Virus record (IMG/VR): IMGVR_UViG_3300033146_001382
Location: 1 to 64,000 of that record
DNA: 64,000 bases
Strand: one strand, 5' to 3'
Source: a virus
Part shown: in pieces, positions 14,211 to 21,675 of the stretch
Position numbering within the stretch: the stretch's first letter is position 1
Layout of the letters: each line of letters opens with the position of its first letter
Program-made: the position numbers and the translations under genes
The notes under the pieces: generated by a model
Database searches by the model: none
What the model was told of the DNA's origin: nothing
What the model saw: the letters and a program-made list of their open reading frames with translations, nothing else

Positions 14211-14459
14211 ATGAAAATAGAAAAACGAAAGTTTAAACGAGTTATATTTAAAAATTATGTAAATATTATAAATAATGGTAAAATACTGAAAGTTAAATCA
14301 ACTAATGTATCTAGACATGGTATGTTCTTAAATACCAACGTTTTTAATGTAGGGGATAAATTAGTTGCTATATTCTCAGTACTACTTAATATACCATTAA
14401 AAAAAGATATTATTGTAATTAGAAAAAATAATAATGGGATAGGTATCAAATTTATATAA
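14211..14459 (+). CDS. PilZ domain protein (probable c-di-GMP receptor)
   Basis: 82 residues, essentially one PilZ domain. The c-di-GMP signature is present: R6-x-x-x-R10 at the N-terminus (EKRKFKRVIF) and N32-x-S34-x-x-G37 (TNVSRHGMFL), followed by the barrel strands to KNNNGIGIKFI. Binding of c-di-GMP is the known role of intact PilZ motifs; the output is unknown as there is no effector domain. Starts nine bases after the PAS-DHp gene with AGGAGTTATAG upstream, so both come from one mRNA. A short TATAAC/GTTATA hairpin at 14455-14469 separates it from the converging leftward unit. Confidence 0.85.
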   Translation: MKIEKRKFKRVIFKNYVNIINNGKILKVKSTNVSRHGMFLNTNVFNVGDKLVAIFSVLLNIPLKKDIIVIRKNNNGIGIKFI

Positions 14460-14469
14460 CTTAGTTATA

Positions 14470-14655
14470 CTAACATTGTACTGTACATTTAGAACTAAAT
14501 AGTCTTTTAAAAAACATAATAAACCCTCTTTGTTGAGGAGGTGCAGTGTCCCACGGAGGATTCTCCCATTTTCCAGAGTTACAAATAAATACTGACTCAA
14601 TGGGTAAAGCAGTTGAGTTTGTTTTAGTTAGTGTTGGTTTTGTCCAATTTTTCAT
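14470..14655 (-). CDS. Small precursor-like peptide, 61 aa
   Basis: Leftward gene with AAGGAGATAAATT before ATG, downstream of the HPr-kinase-like gene. The N-terminus MKNWTKPTLTK resembles leader peptides of ribosomally made, modified peptides, many of which begin with K-x-W-x-K-P; the middle is Pro/Trp-rich (WENPPWDTAPPQQ) and the end has two cysteines (SSKCTVQC). In bacteria HprK-like kinases are found beside such precursors, for example phosphorylating lasso peptides. No other maturation enzyme is seen, so the pairing is a hypothesis. An overlapping ORF in another frame (14397-14600) has no ribosome binding site. Confidence 0.55.
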   Translation of the reverse strand: MKNWTKPTLTKTNSTALPIESVFICNSGKWENPPWDTAPPQQRGFIMFFKRLFSSKCTVQC

Positions 14656-14683
14656 AATTTATCTCCTTTATAATTTACATAAG

Positions 14684-15526
14684 TTAGTTTATTAAGTCAT
14701 TTTCTATATCATTTATTACATTGTAGGATAAATCAAAATATAAATTACTATACTTTATATCTTGTAATTTATATATTTTTTTTACATACTCTAGATCTAC
14801 ATTAAAATAGCTAACTATATTTTTATATAATTCTTCCACTTTATTTGGTGTTTCTATTATAGTTATATTAGTTGATTGATATAAAAAATAGAATTTATTT
14901 ATATATGCGGTTAAATTACTAGTTTTTTCATAAGATCCATGACACCAATGACCGAAAGCCTTATTACCTAATAAAATAGTACGGTCATCACATAATAACG
15001 ACCAGCCGCGTTGTTCTAATTTTTTAGACAAAGTAGATTTACCAGTACCTGAACTACCTAGTAAAGTTATAGCTTTATTATTTTTTATTAAACTATTACC
15101 ATGTAAAATTAAACCATTATTTTTAATTACATATGGATATAACATCACTTGATCAGAATAAAATACACATAAATTATTAATTAACTTTTTATTATAAATA
15201 CTTATTATATTTTTTGGAAGATATATCCGCCAATCAGTTAGCTCTTTATTAACAACAGCTTTTATATTATAAGGTTTATAAAAATATAATATATCTGTAT
15301 TACTTTCTTTTATAATCCAGGTAGAATTTTGAAATCTAGTTTTATATTTTTTAAAAAAATTAAATTTTAATTTAAATAGATTATGAGTTATTTTAATATC
15401 TATATCATTAGTATTATCTATATCTACTTTAAATTTATTAAATTGCTCATTTAAAACTAAACTACTTTTAATTGGCGTATTTAATTCTATTACACAGTTA
15501 CATGTTTTATAATAACTTTTATACAT
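14684..15526 (-). CDS. HPr kinase/phosphorylase-like ATPase
   Basis: 280 residues. The C-terminal half follows the HprK-like plan: LHGNSLI (141-147) before Walker A GSSGTGKST (157-165), then GWSLLCDD with D180-D181, then GHWCHGSYEKTS (192-203), the position where relatives read T-P-x-H-G-x. The N-terminal 110 residues are poorly conserved. HprK relatives phosphorylate serine on a protein or peptide partner. The gene runs against all neighbours, has its own promoter (15533-15560), and is followed by a small peptide gene. The -10 box ends seven bases before ATG and no ribosome binding site is visible, so the mRNA may be leaderless. Confidence 0.75.
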   Translation of the reverse strand: MYKSYYKTCNCVIELNTPIKSSLVLNEQFNKFKVDIDNTNDIDIKITHNLFKLKFNFFKKYKTRFQNSTWIIKESNTDILYFYKPYNIKAVVNKELTDWRIYLPKNIISIYNKKLINNLCVFYSDQVMLYPYVIKNNGLILHGNSLIKNNKAITLLGSSGTGKSTLSKKLEQRGWSLLCDDRTILLGNKAFGHWCHGSYEKTSNLTAYINKFYFLYQSTNITIIETPNKVEELYKNIVSYFNVDLEYVKKIYKLQDIKYSNLYFDLSYNVINDIENDLIN

Positions 15527-15532
15527 ATATAA

Positions 15533-15560
15533 ATAATAAGTATTATTATTATATTGTCAA
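15533..15560 (-). promoter_or_regulatory. Leftward promoter TTGACA-16-TATTAT
   Basis: On the minus strand TTGACA (15560-15555), a 16-bp spacer and TATTAT (15538-15533). The predicted transcription start falls at or next to the ATG at 15526. It shares the 16-bp spacing of the rightward promoters and makes the HprK-like/peptide pair an independent unit. Confidence 0.75.
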
Positions 15561-15620
15561 TAAACTAACTAGTAAATATATGAGATACTTATTTTTATTA
15601 TAAATAAAAGGAGGTAATTC

Positions 15621-15824
15621 ATGTCTAGATACTTAACACAATTATACGATATAGCATATAAATTGAGGAGTGTAGATCCCAGTACATTTAGTAGTATTTG
15701 TTTTGGTTACTTTAAAACTAAACCTGTAGGGTGTGTAACTGCTTCATTAGATTTAGGTTGTGGTGGCAAAAAGACTGATAAAGAAATAAGTATAGTACTA
15801 CCACCTAATATCGTAATTCAATAA
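15621..15824 (+). CDS. Hypothetical protein, 67 aa
   Basis: AAAGGAGGTAATTC precedes ATG. An N-terminal helix (MSRYLTQLYDIAYKLRSV) is followed by a cysteine/glycine-rich part (SICFGYFKTKPVGCV, LDLGCGGKK) and a hydrophobic end. It lies between the leftward unit and a terminator. No family recognised. Confidence 0.6.
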   Translation: MSRYLTQLYDIAYKLRSVDPSTFSSICFGYFKTKPVGCVTASLDLGCGGKKTDKEISIVLPPNIVIQ

Positions 15825-15842
15825 TAATTATATATAAATTTT

Positions 15843-15889
15843 GTGCTTAATTATAGGTATAATTATTTAACCTACTTATAATTAGGCAC
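15843..15889 (+). terminator. Hairpin terminator
   Basis: A 13-bp stem GTGCTTAATTATA/TATAATTAGGCAC (one T-G pair) extended by AGGT/ACCT across a bulge, followed by an A/T-rich tail with TTTTTT at about 15903. Ends the short transcript carrying the 67-aa gene. Confidence 0.65.
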
Positions 15890-15924
15890 TTAAAATTTAT
15901 TATTTTTTAGTTAAAGGAGAGGTA

Positions 15925-16695
15925 ATGGCTAGATTATCTAGAGTTTTTAGTAAAAAGCGGTGTAAAAACAATCAAACCAATAAATCCACATTAATGGATC
16001 GAATGACGTCTAGACAAAATAGTAGTATGATTAGTGATAATAATCTTTTAGGTGATTTATTTATTACTACTGATATGGATAATATAGTAGACTTAACTCA
16101 ATTACATAAACCAATTGTGAGTAGACTTAAAACTTCGACTAAAATAACTAATTTACAGAATAAAACTAGTATAGCATTTGATGGTAAAGACGCTAATTTA
16201 AATATACTTGATAATGGTAATTTTAATTTTAATATAGATGATTTTTCAATTGACTGGTGGGAATACCAATTACCAGAACCAGACGGTTGGGAATTAGAAG
16301 TAGCTACTACCCAGTATATTGTATATAAAAATTCTATTGATAAAAAAGCTCCTTTACAGATATCTAATAGCCCAGATAAAACTATTTCTATTTCTAGTGA
16401 TGGTAGCCATTGGGATATATCAGATAATAGATATATAGGTACTGTAGACTATAATAAATGGACTCATTGGGCCATAGTAAGAGCTAATAATAATTTTTAC
16501 ACTTTTAAAAATGGGGCAATAAAGAATATATGGTCATCCTCTAAAGCTATTAATTCTTCAGACGGTTATTTAACTTTTGGTAGTAATCCTAAAGGTAATA
16601 ATTTTTATGGTTATTTAGATAAAATACGTATTATAAAAGGCACTTCATTGTGGACAGATGAGTTTAAACCCACAAAAGAGGATTTATTTTATTAA
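15925..16695 (+). CDS. LamG-like (concanavalin fold) protein
   Basis: 256 residues. A basic N-terminus (MARLSRVFSKKRCK) is followed from about residue 85 by a laminin-G/concanavalin-like jelly roll: SIAFDGKDANLNI, FSIDWWEY, WTHWAIVRANNNFYTFKNG and LDKIRIIKGTSLWT are characteristic strands. Such domains bind carbohydrate and are common in phage surface or fibre proteins. No signal peptide. AAAGGAGAGGTA precedes ATG. Confidence 0.75.
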   Translation: MARLSRVFSKKRCKNNQTNKSTLMDRMTSRQNSSMISDNNLLGDLFITTDMDNIVDLTQLHKPIVSRLKTSTKITNLQNKTSIAFDGKDANLNILDNGNFNFNIDDFSIDWWEYQLPEPDGWELEVATTQYIVYKNSIDKKAPLQISNSPDKTISISSDGSHWDISDNRYIGTVDYNKWTHWAIVRANNNFYTFKNGAIKNIWSSSKAINSSDGYLTFGSNPKGNNFYGYLDKIRIIKGTSLWTDEFKPTKEDLFY

Positions 16696-16699
16696 TTTG

Positions 16700-16727
16700 T
16701 TGACAATTATGTAATAAGTATTATAGT
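16700..16727 (+). promoter_or_regulatory. Promoter TTGACA-16-TATAGT
   Basis: TTGACA 16700-16705 and TATAGT 16722-16727 with a 16-bp spacer, immediately after the LamG gene. It should drive the gene cluster that starts at 16758 and includes peptidyl-tRNA hydrolase and the deoxyribosyltransferase. Confidence 0.8.
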
Positions 16728-16757
16728 CTATATATAATATTTTAAGAAAGGAAAATC

Positions 16758-16943
16758 ATGAGAATTACTTATCAACAATTATTTACTAATATTAGATCTA
16801 GAATTAATATATTCACAAATCTACCTCATTATTATTCTAAATTATACAATAACTATAATAAACCATTAAATACAGAAGCTATACCTATAAAAATAGATAG
16901 AATAAGTACTAATATAGGTAGCACTATTAATATATATATTTAA
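16758..16943 (+). CDS. Hypothetical protein, 61 aa
   Basis: First ORF after the 16700 promoter, with AAAGGAAAATC before ATG. Polar, Ile/Asn/Tyr-rich, without cysteine or hydrophobic span; composition follows the AT-rich DNA. Could be a real small protein; no family recognised. Confidence 0.5.
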   Translation: MRITYQQLFTNIRSRINIFTNLPHYYSKLYNNYNKPLNTEAIPIKIDRISTNIGSTINIYI

Positions 16944-16957
16944 ATTAAGGAAAAAAA

Positions 16958-17296
16958 ATGAAAAATAAAAAAATGACTGACTTTATAATAGCTAATGAAG
17001 TATTAGATAATTTAAGTACGACCCTAAAAAACATGTTTGCTGACGATGTAACTTTTGGGTACGGAGAGGAATTTAAAAAATTAACTGAAAGAACTTATGA
17101 AGTTATGTGTCATATGGAAGCTGCAAATGAAGAGCTTGAAAAAGACCCAGGGATTTTACAAACTGCCCACAAATTTAGTATAACTACAGAATCTGTTATA
17201 GAAGATATATCTAAAATAATGATGTACTCTACTATAGCAAAACAAGGGTTGATAATAGAAACACTAACTTTGTTACTAGAGGGTAAAGATGAGTAA
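16958..17296 (+). CDS. Hypothetical helical protein, 112 aa
   Basis: Mostly helical and acidic (ANEVLDNLSTTLKNMF, EELEKDPGILQTAHKF, GLIIETLTLLLEGKDE). Overlaps the next gene by eight bases, so translation is coupled. No known domain seen. Confidence 0.65.
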   Translation: MKNKKMTDFIIANEVLDNLSTTLKNMFADDVTFGYGEEFKKLTERTYEVMCHMEAANEELEKDPGILQTAHKFSITTESVIEDISKIMMYSTIAKQGLIIETLTLLLEGKDE

Positions 17297-17723
17297 CCCT
17301 ATATGTTATGAGTGTTTAAAGTTAATGGTTAAAAAACATAGTATAATTTATATTAATAGACCAGGATTTGGAGAGTATAAGGTTCCAGGAGTATTGCATT
17401 TTTCATGTGAGAAATGCGGGACTAAGATAATTCCACCTATTGAGTCATTAAGAATTACCCAAAAAGGTATTAAATTACACTTATTAAAAGTACTTAAAGA
17501 ATTAAATACTGAGTCAGTATTAAATCTATGTCAGATATTAAAGTGTGAACTTAGTGAGTTAAATGAAGTACTAATACAATTAAATGATGAAAATATCATT
17601 TCATTGAGTGATACCGGTAGATTTCCTATGGTAAGTTTAAATACAATAGAACCTAAAATTAAAAAAGGATTTATCTCAAAATTAATTAATAGCTTATTTA
17701 AAGGTGAAGCTAGTGATATATAA
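17289..17723 (+). CDS. Zinc-finger plus winged-helix-like protein
   Basis: 144 residues. The N-terminus has a zinc site from CYEC (6-9) and CEKCG (about 40-44), reminiscent of MqsA-type ribbons; the middle (LLKVLKELNTESVLNLCQILKC and the following ELNEVLIQLNDENII) looks like a winged helix. A DNA- or RNA-binding regulator is plausible. Overlaps genes on both sides. Confidence 0.6.
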   Translation: MSNPICYECLKLMVKKHSIIYINRPGFGEYKVPGVLHFSCEKCGTKIIPPIESLRITQKGIKLHLLKVLKELNTESVLNLCQILKCELSELNEVLIQLNDENIISLSDTGRFPMVSLNTIEPKIKKGFISKLINSLFKGEASDI

Positions 17724-18294
17724 AAATTTTTGTATAATACCAGAAAATGCTATAGAAGAAGAATTTATAGAACATGAAATAAAATTTCTAATAGATGTGT
17801 CTATACATAAACAACATGAAATAAAAGACAAAGATACATATATTAAAATAGTTAAAAATAGATTTATAGATTGGTTAAATAAGGATTCAAAAATGAATGA
17901 AGTAAAACAAGTAATAGTAATACGTAAAGATTTAAAAATGCGTAAAGGTAAAGCTATAGCTCAAGGTGCTCACGCTGCTATGAAAGTAATACTAGACAAA
18001 ACTATAAAAACTGAAGATTCTACTAGTCAATATTTAAAATTAAACTTACTAAAAAATGACCCTATGTTTAAATGGCTTAATGGTAGTTTTACAAAAATAG
18101 TAGTAGGTGTAGATTCATTAGGGGAATTAGAAAAGATAGAGTCAAAAGCTATGGAACTAGGTATTATGTGTGCTAAAATAATAGATGAAGGTAGAACAGA
18201 ATTTAAGAATAAAAAAACTATTACAGCTTTAGCAGTAGGGCCTGAATGGTCGGAAAAATTAGACCCAATAACAAGCAATCTTAAGTTAATATAA
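17713..18294 (+). CDS. Peptidyl-tRNA hydrolase 2 (PTH2) family
   Basis: The C-terminal 130 residues match PTH2: VKQVIVIRKDLKMRKGKAIA then QGAHAAMKV, WLNGSFTKIVVGVDS, and a GRTEFKNKKTITALAVGPEW end. These include the basic K-M-R-K-G-K-x-x-A-Q-x-A-H core and the terminal T-x-L-A-x-G-P of the family. PTH2 releases peptides from peptidyl-tRNA and is typical of archaea and eukaryotes, less common in bacteria. The N-terminal 60 residues are an extra acidic segment. GTG at 17713 is preferred over 17704 because AAGGTGA lies five bases upstream. Confidence 0.88.
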   Translation: MIYKNFCIIPENAIEEEFIEHEIKFLIDVSIHKQHEIKDKDTYIKIVKNRFIDWLNKDSKMNEVKQVIVIRKDLKMRKGKAIAQGAHAAMKVILDKTIKTEDSTSQYLKLNLLKNDPMFKWLNGSFTKIVVGVDSLGELEKIESKAMELGIMCAKIIDEGRTEFKNKKTITALAVGPEWSEKLDPITSNLKLI

Positions 18295-18305
18295 GGAATA
18301 ATATT

Positions 18306-18545
18306 ATGCCATATATAAGTAAACAGAGAAAAGAAACTATAATAGAGCCAAAAAATAGCGGAGAATTAAATTATATGGTTACTAAATTACTAATAACATA
18401 TTTAAAAAATAATAAAATTAATTACCAAGTATGTAACGATATAGTAGGGGCTCTAGACAATGCTAAGGATGAATTTAGACGTAGAATACAACATCCTTAT
18501 GAAAATAATAAAATAAAAGAAAATGGTGATGTGTATGAGAAATGA
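18306..18545 (+). CDS. DUF6899-like phage protein, 79 aa
   Basis: Begins MPYISKQRKE, then GELNYMVTKLL, NYQVCNDIVGAL, and ends HPYENNKIKENGDVY. This order (M-P-Y-I, G-E-L-N-Y, N-x-x-x-G, P-Y-E-x-x-K, N-G-D-V-Y) is the signature of a small phage family annotated only as a DUF. Function unknown; often near nucleotide-metabolism genes. Confidence 0.75.
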   Translation: MPYISKQRKETIIEPKNSGELNYMVTKLLITYLKNNKINYQVCNDIVGALDNAKDEFRRRIQHPYENNKIKENGDVYEK

Positions 18546-18714
18546 TTTTTTAACAGATACAGAAGTAATGGAAGAACGCCTAGCAGTACTGAAAAGTTTA
18601 GACCATCCTAATGATTATTTTGAAGCCAGTAAAATAAGAGGAGAAATAAAATATATTGAAAACATGTTAAGTGCTGCAGCATTTTCCACATTTAATGACT
18701 ACCCTTTACTATAA
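18535..18714 (+). CDS. Hypothetical helical protein, 59 aa
   Basis: Starts at the third of three in-frame ATGs, five bases after GGTGA, and overlaps the previous gene by eleven bases. Acidic helices (EVMEERLAVLKSLDHP, IRGEIKYIENMLSAAA). No family recognised. Confidence 0.6.
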   Translation: MRNDFLTDTEVMEERLAVLKSLDHPNDYFEASKIRGEIKYIENMLSAAAFSTFNDYPLL

Positions 18715-18736
18715 TATAATTAAAAAGGAAGTAACT

Positions 18737-19222
18737 ATGAGAGACAAAATCTACATGATTGGCCAAATAAGTGTTAATGAGCCTGAAACTTACAATTGGC
18801 GACAACGAGTAAAACAAACTTTTATGGATAGTAGGCAATTTTATTTTATCGACCCTTGTAATAATGAGTTTAATAAATCTGTGCAAGCAGAATATGGTGA
18901 TGGCTCTGACCCAGACAGAACTAAGGTATACACTACTGAAGGTATTAATCTCTTAGTGCCAAAAGATAAAATGTATGTTATGAAGTCCACGGGGGCCATA
19001 GCTAACATGAATCACTATGATACAGAAAAACCTATGATAGGTACAATGTTTGAACTAGCTTGGTATCATGATAATAATCATAAAGCTGTTATTGGTATAT
19101 TTAAAGGTGATCGTACTAAAGATAAATACTGTAATCATCCATTTGTATCAAGTGTAGTAAATTGCTGGGTACAAGATGAAGAAGAAGCATGCCGCGTACT
19201 TGAAAAGTATTTTAGTATTTAA
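18737..19222 (+). CDS. Nucleoside 2-deoxyribosyltransferase-like protein
   Basis: 161 residues from ATG at 18737, preceded by AAGGAAGTAACT; a longer frame upstream lacks a site. KIYMIGQIS (the Y-x-x-G-x-I opening), YNWRQRVKQ, FIDPCNN, then GTMFELAWY with the glutamate that acts as nucleophile in this family, and GIFKGDR followed by HPFV near the end. Enzymes of this fold exchange or cleave the base of deoxynucleosides, feeding DNA precursor pools or making modified bases. Confidence 0.8.
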   Translation: MRDKIYMIGQISVNEPETYNWRQRVKQTFMDSRQFYFIDPCNNEFNKSVQAEYGDGSDPDRTKVYTTEGINLLVPKDKMYVMKSTGAIANMNHYDTEKPMIGTMFELAWYHDNNHKAVIGIFKGDRTKDKYCNHPFVSSVVNCWVQDEEEACRVLEKYFSI

Positions 19223-19233
19223 AAGGAGATAAT

Positions 19234-19419
19234 ATGGAAAAAGTTATAGAAGTAGAAAATAAACAGTCTGAGGGTGCAAAAATAAATCTAACTATTGACT
19301 TAGCACCAGAGGATTGTTATGTTATGTGTAAACAATTATTTGATAAATTAAAAATAAAAGAAAAAGATGAAATAGTTAATTCATATTTTGAAGCTAAAAA
19401 AGTACCAAGACAACTATAA
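19234..19419 (+). CDS. Hypothetical protein, 61 aa
   Basis: AAAGGAGATAAT precedes ATG, 11 bases after the deoxyribosyltransferase. Small acidic N-terminus, central KINLTIDLAPEDCYVMCKQL. No family recognised. Followed by the hairpin at 19428. Confidence 0.6.
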   Translation: MEKVIEVENKQSEGAKINLTIDLAPEDCYVMCKQLFDKLKIKEKDEIVNSYFEAKKVPRQL

Positions 19420-19427
19420 ATAGTAAG

Positions 19428-19466
19428 TTTAACTAACCTTCTAATTAGTATGGAAGGTTAGTTAAA
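19428..19466 (+). terminator. Perfect 14-bp hairpin, likely terminator
   Basis: TTTAACTAACCTTC and GAAGGTTAGTTAAA with an 11-base loop. The outer TTTA/TAAA part is weak and no long U run follows, so it may be a leaky terminator or an mRNA-protecting stem between the two gene clusters. Confidence 0.6.
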
Positions 19467-19538
19467 TTAGTATAGAAAGGAGGTAGGAAGAAACCAAACT
19501 GAATTTTTAAACTAAAACTTATTAAGGGAGACTACTGA

Positions 19539-20891
19539 ATGGTTGAGATTTTAGAATGGGATGGTAAATTGGAAGATAAAGTAGTTATAGACACTAATTT
19601 ACTTCTAGATGATTCAAAGATTTTATTTAAATTAACAAAAAAGTATAGACAAATTGTAATACCAATTACTGTACTACAAGAATTAGATAAACATAAGTTT
19701 AAACAAGGTACTTCTTATAGCGCTAGACAAGCAATAAGAGCACTTATAGATTTTAAATCAAAGTATAGAGATAGAATATTATTTGATATTTCTAGTATTG
19801 ATTTAAATAAGTTAGATACTAATGATCTAAAAATAATTAAATGTGCTAAAGATAGTAATTCAACGCTTGCAACTAAAGATATGTCTATGGACATAATAGC
19901 AGAAGCACTTGAAGTAAAGACTAAATTATATGATGTAGTATTAAATAATATTTTTAATCCTTATGTGTACATAGAACAGTATAAACTATTTAATGTTAAT
20001 ACTGAGGGCGTATTTGGATATGGTAGATATTTTGAAGGTGCAGACTACAATAAAGTATATAATTTATTTAATACTGCTAGTGATAGACCACTTATAAGAG
20101 ATTCATGGTTTTTTGTAATTATAAATACACCAACTAGTAACCCTACAGTCTATGCACATAATCCGATTAGAAAGTTATTTGTAAAAATAGACGATGAGCC
20201 TACATACAGAAGTATAAAAGGTAAAAAAGGAGAACATATTAAAGCTAGGGATATTTATCAAACATGCGCAATATATGCACTAAAAGAAGCACAACATGTG
20301 TTGATAACTGGTAAATGGGGCTCTGGTAAAACACTATTAGCTACAGCACAATCACTAGCTAATGAGGATAAAAAAGTATTTGTAACTAGAGCACCTATAG
20401 GCTTGAATTCTAAGTATGATATAGGATTTATTCCTGGTGATAGAGTTGAAAAAATGCAAGATTGGTTAGGTGGTTTTATGAGTGCCTTATATTTTCTTTA
20501 TGGCAATACTAAAGGCCAGGTAGGGGAAGGCAATAAAGGTTATGATTATGTCAAAGAAGTTCTTTTCAGAGAAAAATTAGAACCTATTGCAATTAACTCT
20601 ATACAAGGGCTTTCATTACTAGATCATGATACTTTAATAGTAGATGAAGTACAACTCATCACTGTGGACTATATTAGTATGATTTTGAGCCGTCCGTCAG
20701 AATCTGGTAGGTTAGTACTCTTAGGTGACTTAGGTCAAACATATGACGTAGTAAAGCCCTCAGAATCGGGTTTATTAAAACTATTAAGGATACTACCACA
20801 TAGGTCTATAGCATACGTAGATTTACAAAATTCGTATAGAAGTGATATTTTAGAAGTTGCAGAGCTTTTACAGGATAAAACAATAGGATAA
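19539..20891 (+). CDS. PIN-PhoH (PhoH2) protein
   Basis: 450 residues. N-terminal PIN ribonuclease domain with acidic residues D18 (VIDTN), E48 (VLQELDKH), D96 region and D114 (ATKDMSM); C-terminal PhoH ATPase with Walker A GKWGSGKT (258-265), the VTRAPIGL and GFIPGD segments, Walker B LIVDEVQ and an LLGDLGQ sensor. PhoH2 proteins couple RNA unwinding to RNA cleavage; PhoH is very common in phages but usually without the PIN domain. AAGGGAGACTACTGA precedes ATG. Starts a new cluster after the 19428 hairpin. Confidence 0.92.
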   Translation: MVEILEWDGKLEDKVVIDTNLLLDDSKILFKLTKKYRQIVIPITVLQELDKHKFKQGTSYSARQAIRALIDFKSKYRDRILFDISSIDLNKLDTNDLKIIKCAKDSNSTLATKDMSMDIIAEALEVKTKLYDVVLNNIFNPYVYIEQYKLFNVNTEGVFGYGRYFEGADYNKVYNLFNTASDRPLIRDSWFFVIINTPTSNPTVYAHNPIRKLFVKIDDEPTYRSIKGKKGEHIKARDIYQTCAIYALKEAQHVLITGKWGSGKTLLATAQSLANEDKKVFVTRAPIGLNSKYDIGFIPGDRVEKMQDWLGGFMSALYFLYGNTKGQVGEGNKGYDYVKEVLFREKLEPIAINSIQGLSLLDHDTLIVDEVQLITVDYISMILSRPSESGRLVLLGDLGQTYDVVKPSESGLLKLLRILPHRSIAYVDLQNSYRSDILEVAELLQDKTIG

Positions 20892-20907
20892 AAATAGGAT
20901 AAAAAAA

Positions 20908-21480
20908 ATGAACACAAAACCATTAGTTATAAACCTATTAGGTGGTCCAGGTAATTTAAAATCAGCCACGGCCGCTGGGATATTCTCGTTATTAAAATTA
21001 CATTATATAAATTGTGAATTGGTTACAGAGTTTCCTAAAGATTTGACATGGGAAGAAAATTGGAAAGTCTTAGCTATGCAAGGACTAGTATTCTCAGAAC
21101 AAAATAGACGATTAGCCAGAATAACTCACGATGTAGATGTTATTGTTACTGATACATCTTTATTATTTTCACTACTTTATAACAAAGATACTTTAACTAC
21201 TGAATTTAGTGAATATATAATGAGTGTGTATAATTCTTACAATAATTTAAATGTTAATTTAGTTAGAAATAAACATATCATGTATGAAGAGTTTGGTAGA
21301 AAAGAATCTAAAAACGAATCTATGCAGATAGATGTTAATATAAAGTCAATACTAAATAAATATAAACTAGACTATATAGAATTTAATACTGGAATAAATA
21401 CTATTAATGAAATAGTAGCACTAATTCTTAATAAATTTAGTAAAAAAATTAAATACACACTAAAGGAAGTGCAGACATAA
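20908..21480 (+). CDS. Phage AAA-type ATPase with altered Walker A
   Basis: 190 residues, member of a phage family with N-L-x-G-G-P-G-x-G-K-S-T followed by CELVTEFPKDLTWEE and VDVIVTDTSLLFSLLY. Relatives are annotated as ATPase or adenylylsulfate-kinase-like. Here the Walker A reads GGPGNLKSA: the glycine before the catalytic lysine is Leu and the Thr after K-S is Ala, so ATP binding may be weak or lost. AAAAATG with little ribosome binding site follows the PhoH stop by 17 bases. Confidence 0.8.
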   Translation: MNTKPLVINLLGGPGNLKSATAAGIFSLLKLHYINCELVTEFPKDLTWEENWKVLAMQGLVFSEQNRRLARITHDVDVIVTDTSLLFSLLYNKDTLTTEFSEYIMSVYNSYNNLNVNLVRNKHIMYEEFGRKESKNESMQIDVNIKSILNKYKLDYIEFNTGINTINEIVALILNKFSKKIKYTLKEVQT

Positions 21481-21654
21481 ATGGATAATGGATATAAATA
21501 TTTAATTGAGCAGGTGGATAAAAAATTTTTAAAGGAAAATAAAATATCTAAAGACGATATTGTATTGTTATTTGATGTAATAAATGCATTAGAGGACCAA
21601 GTAAAATTATACAAAACAATTATTAGAGAAGGTAGACATATTACAATAGAGTAG
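21481..21654 (+). CDS. Hypothetical protein, 57 aa
   Basis: ATG immediately follows the previous stop (TAAATG), so translation is coupled. Helical, starting MDNGYKYLIEQVDKKFL and containing VLLFDVINALEDQVKL. No family recognised. Ends before the hairpin at 21676. Confidence 0.6.
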   Translation: MDNGYKYLIEQVDKKFLKENKISKDDIVLLFDVINALEDQVKLYKTIIREGRHITIE

Positions 21655-21675
21655 CAAATGATTTTTAATAGTTAG

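Noticed and set aside
14397-14600. Leftward ORF overlapping the precursor-like peptide gene
   Set aside because: No ribosome binding site and extends into the PilZ gene on the other strand; the 14470-14655 frame has AAGGAGATAAATT at the right place.
18671-18736. Upstream extension of the deoxyribosyltransferase
   Set aside because: Overlaps the previous gene in another frame; family similarity begins at the ATG at 18737 with a good site.
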